DNA of 56,704 nt from Oscillospiraceae bacterium (GTDB lineage: Bacteria; Bacillota; Clostridia; Oscillospirales; Oscillospiraceae): the NCBI GenBank assembly GCA_902761055.1, contig CACWIS010000008.1, positions 1-56,704 of the forward strand. Reading direction: 5' to 3'. Positions 16,386 through 24,584 of the stretch are shown here, one piece after another. Each line of letters opens with the position of its first letter. Positions within the stretch are counted from its first letter, which is position 1. A program made the translations under genes and the position numbers. The notes beneath the pieces are model-generated. The model was not told the origin of the DNA. It ran no database searches and worked only from the letters and a program-made list of their open reading frames with translations.

Positions 16386-18533
16386 CTATTTCAGCAGAGC
16401 CATTTCGTGCTCCGAGGTGTCGGAGTAACTTTTGATCGTCCAGTAGGCGTCGAGCACCTGGCGCGCCATGAAGGCGCAGTTGGCGCCGGCCTTGCCGCGC
16501 TCGACCACGAAAGCCATCGCGATCTCGGGGTCGTCGAAGGGCGCGTAGCAGATGAAGATGGCGTCGTTGACGATGTTCTTGCCCTTCTGGGCGGTACCGG
16601 TCTTGGCCGCTACGCGCTTGGAGTTGGGGTAGTCGAAGAAGTATTTGGCGACGGAGTTGTTGTTGACGATGTCGTTCGCCACCAGCTTCATGCCCTCCTG
16701 GATCGCGTCCCAGTTGAAGTCGCCCAGACCGCCGGGCTTGAGATCGTTGACGTTGGTGAGCACCTCGGGCTTGCGCTCGTAGACCAGCTCGTCGAAGTCG
16801 TAGCTGCGGACGTACTTGAGGATCGAGGCGCTGTGACGCTCGCCGCGGTTGGCGACGGCGGCGCAGTATTCCGCAAGCTGGATCGGGGAGAAGATCGAGT
16901 CGGACTGTCCGATGCCGGCCTGCAGCGTGTCGCCGATTCGCCACTCGGTGCCGGTGAAGTCGGCGTGGTTGGCGCGGTTGGACATATTGCCGGTCGTCTC
17001 GGTCAGCTCGATGCCGGTGTGCTCGCCGAGTCCGTAGGCGTGGGCGAATTTGCCAAGATCGTCGACGCCGAGCTTGTCGGAGACCGTGTAGAAGAAGTAG
17101 TTGCAGGAGTGGAGCAGAGCCTCGGTGACGGTCAGCTCGCCGTGGGTGTAGTGCTCGCCCTCGACGGCGGTCCAGATCCAGCATTCCGGCGCGTAGCCGT
17201 TGGCGGCGTACTTGGTGAACACGCCGGCGCACTTGATCTTGTCCTTGGTGTTGATGATGCCCTGGGCCAGCGCCGCCGTGGCGGTGCAGGGCTTGAAGGA
17301 CGAGCCGGGCGCGTAGGCGCCCATCAGCGCGCGGTTGAACAGCGGGGCGTTGGGCTCCTCGAGCAGCTCGGAGTACTTTTCGATGATCGTCGACACGTCG
17401 TAGGTCGGCCAGCTCGCGATGGCGAGCGGCTCGCCGGTCTTGACGTTGACGACCACGCAGGCGCCGCCCGTAATCTCCCAGTAGCCGTCCTCGAAGGTCC
17501 AGTTGCCCATGGCCTCCTGCTCGGCCTTCTCGTTCTTGCGCTCGCTCATGAGGATGTCGATGCCGTGGGCGAGGATACGCTCCACCTGCTCCTGCAGGAC
17601 GATATCGAGCGTGATGTAGACGTGGTTGCCGGGCTGGGGCTCTTTTTCGTAGTTGTTGGCCAGCACGGTGCCGTTGGCGGTGCGCGTCACATAGACCTTG
17701 CCGTCGTTGCCGTGCAGATAGTTCTCAAAGGAGTACTCGATGCCGTCCTTGCCGACCATCGCGTCGGTGGAGTAATCGAGCAGGGAGTATCTCTCGTATT
17801 CCTCCTGCGTCATCAGGCCCGTGTAGCCCAGGATGTGCGCGGCGTAGTTGGTCTGATAGTCGCGGGTGAAGGCGCGCTTGACCTGGATGCCGGCGAGCTT
17901 GGTCTCCATGATCGAGGTGATCAGGTTCATGCTCGCGTCCTGCACGAAGACGTAATCGGCGGTGTTGATGGCGTAGCGGACGTTGATGGAGTAGCGCAGG
18001 CCGGCGATCTTGCGCATATCCTCGGCGGAGTAGTTGCTGTCGATGTCATAGCGCTTGCGCATATAGCTCAGCAGCTCCACGGCCGTGGGATTCTCGGGCA
18101 GGCTCTTTTCCTTGTCCTTGAAATAGGCCTCGAGCATCGTGCGCTGGATCTCGGTCATGTTCGGATCGTATTCGAAGGGCGGCTCCCGGGAGATGGGCAG
18201 GTCGTCGATATAGGTGTCGCCGAACTGCTCGACCATGTCGACCAGCTCAAGGAGGATGGCGTTCGGATCGTCATTGGCAAAGAGCTTGCCGGTGTCGATC
18301 GTCAGGTTGTAGCACTCCTTGTTGCTGATGAGCACGCGCCCGTAGCGGTCGAGGATATCGCCGCGCGCGGCCGTGACGGTCTCGGGCTTGGTCGTGATCT
18401 CGCTGCTCGCCGCGTAATACCTTTCGCCTTCGATGATCGAGACGTTGTAGAGGAAGACGAAATACACGATCAGCAGGACCGCGAGCATCAGCGCCAGGGC
18501 CAGCACGCGTTCTTTGGAGATGACTTTGTTCAT
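16386..18533 (-). CDS. mrdA: Penicillin-binding protein 2 (class B, elongasome transpeptidase)
   Basis: The 715-residue class B PBP has one N-terminal membrane helix (about 8-30), a dimerisation/pedestal domain (about 45-300) and a transpeptidase domain. The active-site motifs are complete: SSFK (nucleophile Ser411, Lys414), SCN (476-478) and KTG (644-646). It cross-links peptidoglycan during side-wall growth. It lies 15 nt after mreD, which supports the PBP2/MrdA rather than the divisome PBP3 assignment. The usual partner rodA is not nearby in this window. Confidence 0.93.
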   Translation of the reverse strand: MNKVISKERVLALALMLAVLLIVYFVFLYNVSIIEGERYYAASSEITTKPETVTAARGDILDRYGRVLISNKECYNLTIDTGKLFANDDPNAILLELVDMVEQFGDTYIDDLPISREPPFEYDPNMTEIQRTMLEAYFKDKEKSLPENPTAVELLSYMRKRYDIDSNYSAEDMRKIAGLRYSINVRYAINTADYVFVQDASMNLITSIMETKLAGIQVKRAFTRDYQTNYAAHILGYTGLMTQEEYERYSLLDYSTDAMVGKDGIEYSFENYLHGNDGKVYVTRTANGTVLANNYEKEPQPGNHVYITLDIVLQEQVERILAHGIDILMSERKNEKAEQEAMGNWTFEDGYWEITGGACVVVNVKTGEPLAIASWPTYDVSTIIEKYSELLEEPNAPLFNRALMGAYAPGSSFKPCTATAALAQGIINTKDKIKCAGVFTKYAANGYAPECWIWTAVEGEHYTHGELTVTEALLHSCNYFFYTVSDKLGVDDLGKFAHAYGLGEHTGIELTETTGNMSNRANHADFTGTEWRIGDTLQAGIGQSDSIFSPIQLAEYCAAVANRGERHSASILKYVRSYDFDELVYERKPEVLTNVNDLKPGGLGDFNWDAIQEGMKLVANDIVNNNSVAKYFFDYPNSKRVAAKTGTAQKGKNIVNDAIFICYAPFDDPEIAMAFVVERGKAGANCAFMARQVLDAYWTIKSYSDTSEHEMALLK

Positions 18534-18548
18534 GTGCTTTCCTTTCTG

Positions 18549-19073
18549 CTATTCGATCCACTTGGCGGGAGGGAAGTAGCACAGCACGGACACGGGCAGC
18601 GACCAGAGGGTCTGCAGGATCGCCGTCCCGATCGCGGAGAGCGCGCCGCCGCTGCCCAGCGCGGTGACGAGCACCTGCACGAAGGCGGTCAGGAGCAGCG
18701 CGGCGAGCGCCGAGAGCATGAAGCCCATAAAGCGGCGGTTGAGGAAAAACTGGGAAATGAAGCCCACGCCGAAGGCGATGAGCGGGAAGAGCAGCGTATA
18801 GGCGATCACGGTCCCGGGCGTGAACATGTCGGTGAAGATGCCCAGCACCAGCCCGAAGACCACGCCGGGGATCGCGCCCTCGAACATGCCGACGGCCGCC
18901 GCCGCGGCGGGCGGGATGAAGGCGCACACGCCCAGAGGGCGGATCTGCGTGAGGACCATGTCCTGCACGATGAGCACCACGAGCATGTACACGGCGTACC
19001 AGAGGATGCGCTTGATCCGGCGCGGCGTGAGGAAGTCCTTGAAAAAGTCTTTTCTGATCAGTCGAGAGAACAC
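18549..19073 (-). CDS. mreD: Rod shape-determining protein MreD
   Basis: Integral membrane protein of 174 residues with about five or six hydrophobic helices; a scaffold between MreC and PBP2. No ATG gives a sensible start. The GTG at 19073 (reading VFSRLIRKDFF) lies 1 nt after the mreC stop and yields the usual family length. Recognition rests on size, membrane profile (AIPGVVFGLVLGIFTDM) and position between mreC and a PBP2 gene. Confidence 0.85.
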   Translation of the reverse strand: MFSRLIRKDFFKDFLTPRRIKRILWYAVYMLVVLIVQDMVLTQIRPLGVCAFIPPAAAAAVGMFEGAIPGVVFGLVLGIFTDMFTPGTVIAYTLLFPLIAFGVGFISQFFLNRRFMGFMLSALAALLLTAFVQVLVTALGSGGALSAIGTAILQTLWSLPVSVLCYFPPAKWIE

Positions 19074-19074
19074 C

Positions 19075-19917
19075 TTATTCCACCACTTCAAAGTCCTTGA
19101 TGACAAATACCTGCACGAGCGAGTCGAAGACCACCTGGGGCTGGACGACACCGTATTCGATCTGGCCGCCGGCCTCGGTCTGCACGGCGGTGATCGTGCC
19201 GATGACCAGGCCCTGCGGGAAGGCACCGCCGCGGCCGGAGGTCAGCACCTCGTCGCCGACGTAGATATGCGCGCCGTCCGCCAGGAAGGTCAGCTTGGCC
19301 TGCTTGTTCTTCATGAAGGAATACTCGCCCATGACGATGCCGGAGGTGCCGGTATCGCCGACAAAGGCGCCGACGCTCATGTCGACGTCGATGAGGGTCG
19401 AGACGGTGGCCCAGGTCTCGCCCAGCTCGGTCACCTGGCCGACGACGGCGTTGTACTCGGTCACGACGGGGTCGCCGAGCTCGATGCCCGAGCTCGCGCC
19501 CTTGGAGATCGTGAAGGAGTGCGCCCAGTTCGACGAGGACCAGAGCACGACCTTGCAGGACTCGAACACATAGTCCGAATGCTTCTCGCGCAGGTTCAGC
19601 AGCTGACGCAGGCGCGTGTTCTCCTCCGAGGCGGCGATGCCGTCGCGCGCGGACTGCTGGGCGTCGGCCAGCTGGCTGCGCAGCGATTCGTTCTCCGCGA
19701 GCAGACTGTCGTATTTGTACAGATAGCCGTAGACCGTGTCGAACCAGTTGACGGCAGAGCTCACGACCTTCTGCACCGGCGAGATCAGCACGCCGGAGAC
19801 GTTGTGCACAAGGCCGATCCGCCCGCCGCGCGCCGCGGTGGACAGGGCGATGATCAGCGCGACCGAGAACACGATCACGCCGACGCGCACGCCGTATTTC
19901 TTCAGATACTCTTTCAA
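19075..19917 (-). CDS. mreC: Rod shape-determining protein MreC
   Basis: The 280-residue bitopic protein has one N-terminal membrane helix (about 10-27), a coiled coil (about 60-110, DSLLAENESLRSQLADAQQS) and a beta-barrel periplasmic-type domain (about 115-280). It bridges the cytoskeleton and the cell-wall machinery. I chose a TTG start at 19917: its TTGA overlaps the maf stop by 3 nt, AAGGAG lies about 10 nt upstream, and the protein then begins with the family-like KEYLKKYGVRVGVIVFSV. A longer reading to 20166 would lie inside maf and is rejected. Confidence 0.9.
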   Translation of the reverse strand: MKEYLKKYGVRVGVIVFSVALIIALSTAARGGRIGLVHNVSGVLISPVQKVVSSAVNWFDTVYGYLYKYDSLLAENESLRSQLADAQQSARDGIAASEENTRLRQLLNLREKHSDYVFESCKVVLWSSSNWAHSFTISKGASSGIELGDPVVTEYNAVVGQVTELGETWATVSTLIDVDMSVGAFVGDTGTSGIVMGEYSFMKNKQAKLTFLADGAHIYVGDEVLTSGRGGAFPQGLVIGTITAVQTEAGGQIEYGVVQPQVVFDSLVQVFVIKDFEVVE

Positions 19918-20486
19918 AGAAGTCCAACTCCTTGCTCTTTTAGCATTTCGCCGAGCACGCACAGCGGCAGGCCCATGACGTTGAAAAAGTCGCCGTCGAT
20001 CCGCTCGACGAAAAGCGCGCCCTTGCCCTGCGCGCCGTAGGCGCCGGCCTTGTCCAGGGGCTCGCCGGTCGCGACGTAGGCCGCGATCTCCTCCGCGGAG
20101 ATCTCCCGGAAGCGCACGGCGCTGCGGTCCGCGCGCAGCAGCTCGCGCCCGCTGCGGATCACGCACACGCCGGTATAGACCTCGTGCGTCTGCCCGGAAA
20201 GCGTACGGAGCATCTCCGCCGCCTCGGCGGGGGAACGGGGCTTGCCGAAAACGCGGGAATCAAAGTATACGATCGTGTCCGCCGCGATCACGACGTCGCC
20301 CTCCGCAGCCTGCGGGGCGACCTCGCGCGCCTTGGCGGCCGCGAGGGTCTTCACCAGCTCGGCCGGGGGGAGGGAGAGATCCGCCTTTTCCTCGCCTTTC
20401 GCGGGAACGACCAGCAGATCCTCCACGCCGAGCATCTCCATCAGCTCGCGCCTGCGCGGCGAGCCGGAGGCCAGGATTACGCGCAT
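19914..20486 (-). CDS. maf: Maf-family nucleoside triphosphate pyrophosphatase
   Basis: House-cleaning nucleotide pyrophosphatase; members hydrolyse dTTP/UTP or m7GTP and modified nucleotides. The 190-residue protein has the signature start MRVILASGSPRRRELM, the central AADTIVYFD containing the catalytic aspartate, and GKPRSPAEAAEMLRTLSGQTHEVYTG. It starts 2 nt after the U32 gene and overlaps mreC by 3 nt. Maf beside mreBCD is a frequent arrangement. Confidence 0.95.
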   Translation of the reverse strand: MRVILASGSPRRRELMEMLGVEDLLVVPAKGEEKADLSLPPAELVKTLAAAKAREVAPQAAEGDVVIAADTIVYFDSRVFGKPRSPAEAAEMLRTLSGQTHEVYTGVCVIRSGRELLRADRSAVRFREISAEEIAAYVATGEPLDKAGAYGAQGKGALFVERIDGDFFNVMGLPLCVLGEMLKEQGVGLL

Positions 20487-20488
20487 CG

Positions 20489-22576
20489 TCAGTCCACCCC
20501 GCGGTAATAGAGCCCGCGCGTGAGAACGTTGGGACGGTAATCCGACAGACCGAGATAGCCCTTGGCGACCTCGGCGCACTCTCTCGCGCTCTCGGTCGAG
20601 AACAGCAGCCGCAGTCCCCAGAGACCCGCGGCGTCCAGCTCGTCCTTCCTGTCGGCGAGATAGAGCTTGTGCGCGTTGTAGATCACGTTGCGGCAGCCGA
20701 ATTCCTTGACCACGTGGAAGACGTTGCCCGTGCGGTCGGACATCTGCGCGGGGGTCGAGCAGGCGCAGCGCCCCGCGCTGTGGCGGATCACGCACTGGTC
20801 GGAGACCATCAGCGGCAGACGGCCGTAGACGATCAGCTCGGTGTCGAGCGGCTTGACGAGGTCCTTGATCTGTGCCAGGCGCAGCTCGAAGGAGGCCGTC
20901 GCGGAGAGGAAGCCGCAGTCGCGCAGCACGCCCAGCGTGCGGGAATTGAAGGCGTTGAGCCCGAAGTCGCCGCGCAGGGCCATCCCGGCGCGGCGGACAA
21001 GCGCCACGTGGCCGAGATTGCCCACGAGCGCCTCGTCGACGCCGGCGGCCGCGAGCTTCTTGAGCGCTTCGCAGACCGCGGCCTGCTCGCTGTCGGTGAC
21101 GACGCGCGGCAGCACGGCCACGACCTTCGTGCCGTTGTCGATGAAAGGCTGCACGGGGGCGAGATCCTCGGCGAGGACCATGGCCGGGACGTAGAGATAG
21201 TCCGGCCGCAGCGCGCACAGCTCGTCGGAGAGCTGCTCGGCCGTGCGGACCTGAAAGATCCAGACGGGCTTCTCCGGCGCCGGCGCGGCGCCGGGCAGCG
21301 GGGAGAGCGGCAGGCTGCGCCGCTCGGGCGGACGGGCGCGCTCCTCGGAGATCTGGGTGATGAGACGGCGGCGCAGATCGTTGATCTCGGCCGTCGGGAG
21401 GAACAGGCCGCGCTCGACCTTCGCGCGGTTCTCCACGCAGTTGTAGGGCGTGCCGCCGGTCTTGAACATCTGTTCGGTGATGTAGGCCTCGCTCAGGCCC
21501 TGGCGCATCGCCGCCTCGGGCATCGGCCCGGAGACGACGGCGCGGCTGCCCTCGTCGTCGAAGGCGATGGCGCGGATGCGCTCGCCCTTCGTGCAGACGG
21601 TGTAGAAATGCAGCGGCACACGGCGCAGCTCGCCGTCGGAATAGGCGCGCCTGGCCTCGGCGTAGATCCGCTCGGCGTCGCGCTCGACGATCTCGCCGCG
21701 CGTGCCGAACATATCGGACTTGTCGCCGTTGTAGTAGCCCTGGGTGAAGCCGTCGCGCGAGAAGACGGTCGCGAGCGTTTCCAGCTCGTCCTTCGTGGGA
21801 GCGCGCCGCTCGCGCAGCACCTTGGCGTAGATGCCGGTGACGACGGCGGTGTACTCGGGCCGCTTCATCCGGCCCTCGATCTTCAGGCAGGCGACGCCCG
21901 CATCCTCCAGCTCGCCGAGCTTTTCGAGCAGGCAGTTGTCCTTGAGCGAGAGGGGATAGTCGTCCATCCGCCCGCCGAGCGAGTACTGCATGCGGCAGGG
22001 CTGGGCGCACATGCCGCGGTTGCCGCTGCGCCGCCCGATGAGCGCGGACATATAGCACTGTCCGCTGTGGCAGAAGCACAGCGCGCCGTGCACGAAGACC
22101 TCCGTCTCGATGGAGGCGCGGGAGGTGATGAATTTGATCTGTTCAAAGCTCAGCTCGCGGGCGAGCACGACGCGCGTCACGCCCATCTCGGCCGCGGCAT
22201 CGACCCCGGCGAGATTGTGGATGCTCATCTGCGTGCTGGCGTGGATCGGCAGATCCGGCAGCGCGGCGCGCAGCGCTCGCACGAGCCCCAGGTCCTGCAC
22301 GATCAGTCCGTCGGCGCCCAGCGAGGAGGCCAGCCGCGCCTGCGCGACGGCGGCTTCCGTCTCCCGGTCGCTGACGAGCGTGTTGAGCGCGACGTAGACC
22401 TTGCAGCCGCGGATGCGGCAGTAGCGCACGGCCTTGCCGAATTCTTCCTCTGTAAAGTTCTTGGCGCCCCGGCGGGCGTTGAAATCGCCCATCCCGAGAT
22501 AGATCGCGTCCGCGCCGTTTTGTACGGCGGCGATGACGGCCTCGGGCGAACCGGCGGGGGCGAGCAGCTCTGTCAT
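20489..22576 (-). CDS. Peptidase U32 family protein with C-terminal DUF3656-like extension
   Basis: The 695-residue protein opens with the U32 start MTELLAPAGSPEAVIAAVQ and carries the cysteine-rich family core ALCFCHSGQC followed by GNRGMCAQPCR (about 165-195). Annotated as collagenase-like peptidases, many members are now linked to RNA hydroxylation (RlhA/TrhP type), so 'peptidase' may mislead. A second domain of about 300 residues follows. The ATG at 22576 has AAGGGGA 7 nt upstream. It is the first gene of a U32-maf-mreC-mreD-PBP2 run and has its own promoter at 22615-22644. Confidence 0.85.
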   Translation of the reverse strand: MTELLAPAGSPEAVIAAVQNGADAIYLGMGDFNARRGAKNFTEEEFGKAVRYCRIRGCKVYVALNTLVSDRETEAAVAQARLASSLGADGLIVQDLGLVRALRAALPDLPIHASTQMSIHNLAGVDAAAEMGVTRVVLARELSFEQIKFITSRASIETEVFVHGALCFCHSGQCYMSALIGRRSGNRGMCAQPCRMQYSLGGRMDDYPLSLKDNCLLEKLGELEDAGVACLKIEGRMKRPEYTAVVTGIYAKVLRERRAPTKDELETLATVFSRDGFTQGYYNGDKSDMFGTRGEIVERDAERIYAEARRAYSDGELRRVPLHFYTVCTKGERIRAIAFDDEGSRAVVSGPMPEAAMRQGLSEAYITEQMFKTGGTPYNCVENRAKVERGLFLPTAEINDLRRRLITQISEERARPPERRSLPLSPLPGAAPAPEKPVWIFQVRTAEQLSDELCALRPDYLYVPAMVLAEDLAPVQPFIDNGTKVVAVLPRVVTDSEQAAVCEALKKLAAAGVDEALVGNLGHVALVRRAGMALRGDFGLNAFNSRTLGVLRDCGFLSATASFELRLAQIKDLVKPLDTELIVYGRLPLMVSDQCVIRHSAGRCACSTPAQMSDRTGNVFHVVKEFGCRNVIYNAHKLYLADRKDELDAAGLWGLRLLFSTESARECAEVAKGYLGLSDYRPNVLTRGLYYRGVD

Positions 22577-22614
22577 GGTCGAGTCCCCTTGCTTCACATA
22601 AAGATACAACCTAA

Positions 22615-22644
22615 AGTATAGCACAAGTCCCCCTCTTGCGACAA
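22615..22644 (-). promoter_or_regulatory. Promoter for U32-maf-mre cluster
   Basis: TTGTCG (22644-22639), 18-nt spacer ending TGC, TATACT (22620-22615). The TG upstream of the -10 resembles an extended -10. Its -35 overlaps the -35 of the divergent promoter. Confidence 0.6.
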
Positions 22645-22664
22645 GAACTATTTGATGCTATAAT
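22636..22664 (+). promoter_or_regulatory. Promoter for dnaD-like/dnaC-like genes
   Basis: TTGCGA (22636-22641), 17-nt spacer ending TGC, TATAAT (22659-22664): an extended -10 promoter. The start point lies about 30 nt upstream of the DnaD-like ATG. Confidence 0.7.
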
Positions 22665-22702
22665 ATAAAAACAATGTAAACAATCACCCGGAGAGAAACG
22701 GC

Positions 22703-23620
22703 ATGGCGGACGGAAAAAGCGAAAAATACATAGACGCCGCAGCGGCGGACAGGCTGATCGCCGCGCACGACGGCGACGTGGCGCTGTACGCGATCTATAC
22801 GGCGCGGCATCCCGGCGCGGACGACGAGACGGCCGCGGCGGCGCTTTGCCGCACGCTCGGCGAGATCGCCGCGGCGAGGGAAAAGCTTGAACGGCTCCTG
22901 CCCGGCGCTGCGCCGCGGCAGAAAAAGCCCCTCTTCCCGGAGGACGGGCCGATCCAGTATCCCACAAAGGAGATCGTCGGGACCTTTGAAAAGGACGCGG
23001 CCTTTTCCTCGCTGGTGGACGAGCTGGCGCGCATCCTCGGCGCGACGCCCTCGCGCTCCTACCTCAACGCCCTTGTGGACGCCTACGAGCACCTCGGCAT
23101 GCCGCCGGAGGTCCTCATGCTGCTGCTCCACCACTGCGACGACGAGATCCGGCGGCGCTGGGGCTCGCAGCGAAAGCCGACGGCGAAGTACATCTCCGAC
23201 GAGGCCTATCGCTGGGCCAACCGCGAGATCATGACGATGGAGCTGGCGGAGGAGTATATCGCCCGCTGCGAGAAGCGCCGCGAGGAAAAAAGCCGCGCGG
23301 CGGAGCTGCTGGGCATCCGCGGCCGGGGGCTGAGCCCGACGGAGACGAAATACGTCGAGAGCTGGCTCGATATGGGCTTTGACGACGGCGCGCTCGCCGC
23401 GGCGCTGGACCGCACGCTGACGAACACCGGCTCGCTGAGATGGGCCTATATGAACGGGATCCTCAATCGCTGGCACGCCAAGGGCCTGCACACGGCCGAG
23501 GAGGTCGAGCGGGCCGAGGGCAGACACGGGAAAGAGAACTGGGGCGCGGGCAGGATCGAGCAGATCGACGAGAACGAGCTTGCCGAGACGATAGAGCGGA
23601 TCACGGGAGGTCGGAAATGA
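22703..23620 (+). CDS. DnaD-domain replication-initiation protein
   Basis: The 305-residue protein has a poorly conserved N-terminal half and two helical DnaD/DnaB2-type modules. The C-terminal module contains the signature YMNGILNRWHAKGLHTAEEV (about 250-270), matching the Y-x-N-x-I-L-x-x-W pattern of DnaD domains. Such proteins remodel DNA and help load the replicative helicase. Its stop overlaps the start of a DnaC-like loader (ATGA), and the pairing supports a joint role in helicase loading. GGAGAG lies 7-8 nt before the ATG at 22703. Confidence 0.85.
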   Translation: MADGKSEKYIDAAAADRLIAAHDGDVALYAIYTARHPGADDETAAAALCRTLGEIAAAREKLERLLPGAAPRQKKPLFPEDGPIQYPTKEIVGTFEKDAAFSSLVDELARILGATPSRSYLNALVDAYEHLGMPPEVLMLLLHHCDDEIRRRWGSQRKPTAKYISDEAYRWANREIMTMELAEEYIARCEKRREEKSRAAELLGIRGRGLSPTETKYVESWLDMGFDDGALAAALDRTLTNTGSLRWAYMNGILNRWHAKGLHTAEEVERAEGRHGKENWGAGRIEQIDENELAETIERITGGRK

Positions 23621-24564
23621 CATACGACGGAAAGATCCTCGCCAGGGCGCGAGACAGACTGGACGCGATCCGCGAAGGGAACGAAGCGGAGCGCGCGGCG
23701 CGCACCGAGCTGGCCTACGCCCGCTTGCCGGAGCTGCGCGCGTGCGACGAGAGGCTCCGCTCGCAGATGATCGACGTGGTGCGCCTCACGCTCTCCGGCG
23801 AGACGGAGAAGCTCGGGAAGCTGCAGGAGGAAAACCTCGCGCTGCAGCAGCGCCGCCGCGCGCTGCTCGCGCAGCTCGGCCACGGTCCGGACTGGCTCGA
23901 CGAGATCGTCAGCTGCCCGAAATGCCGCGACACGGGCGTGTACGGCGGCGGGGTCTGCGACTGCCTGAAAAAACTGTACAATGCCGCCATGACGGAAGAC
24001 CTCGGCGCGCTGCTCGGGAGCGGGGACGAGCGCTTTGAGAAGTTCGACCTCACGCTCTACGACGCCGCGGCGCGCGGCACGATGAAGCAGGTCTTCACGG
24101 CCGCGAAGTATTTTGCCGAGAACTTCCCCGAGGGCTCGCAGAACCTGCTCTTCCAGGGCGGGACCGGCCTCGGCAAGACCTTTCTGTCCGCCTGCGTGGC
24201 CCGCGCCGTCGCGGACAGGGGCTATTCAGTATGCTATGACACGGCCGCGGCCGTGGTCGGCAGCTTCGAGGCGCAGAAGTTCGCTCACGACGAGGAGGCC
24301 GACGCGCGCGTCCGGCGCATGCTCTCCTGCGACCTGCTGATCCTGGACGATCTCGGCACCGAGATGCCCACGCCGATGGCCGCGAGCGCGCTCTATACGC
24401 TGATCAACACGCGCCTCGCGGAGGGGAAGAAGACGATCATCAGCACGAATCTCTCCTTCGACGAGATGGAGCGGCGCTACAGCGCGCAGATCTGCTCGCG
24501 GATCCGCGGCGCGTACGAGCGCCTGCCCTTCGTCGGGCGGGATATCCGACTGATCAGAAAGTAA
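23617..24564 (+). CDS. DnaC/DnaI-like helicase-loader ATPase
   Basis: The 315-residue protein has an N-terminal helical region, a zinc-binding cluster (Cys100, Cys103, Cys114, Cys116) and an AAA+ domain with Walker A GGTGLGKT (181-188), Walker B LLILDDLGTE and a C-terminal arginine-finger region (SRIRGAYERLPFVGRDIR). This layout is that of DnaI/DnaC loaders, which deliver replicative helicase to the origin. The zinc cluster is usual for the Firmicute type. The start ATG overlaps the stop of the DnaD-like gene by 3 nt. Confidence 0.92.
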   Translation: MTYDGKILARARDRLDAIREGNEAERAARTELAYARLPELRACDERLRSQMIDVVRLTLSGETEKLGKLQEENLALQQRRRALLAQLGHGPDWLDEIVSCPKCRDTGVYGGGVCDCLKKLYNAAMTEDLGALLGSGDERFEKFDLTLYDAAARGTMKQVFTAAKYFAENFPEGSQNLLFQGGTGLGKTFLSACVARAVADRGYSVCYDTAAAVVGSFEAQKFAHDEEADARVRRMLSCDLLILDDLGTEMPTPMAASALYTLINTRLAEGKKTIISTNLSFDEMERRYSAQICSRIRGAYERLPFVGRDIRLIRK

Positions 24565-24584
24565 GGGGAAAGGAGCTCCTGGAC

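Noticed and set aside
16236-19100. A 954-codon plus-strand open frame opposite PBP2 and mreD
   Set aside because: Composition is typical of a shadow frame, with no domain motif, while the minus strand encodes intact SxxK/SxN/KTG motifs.
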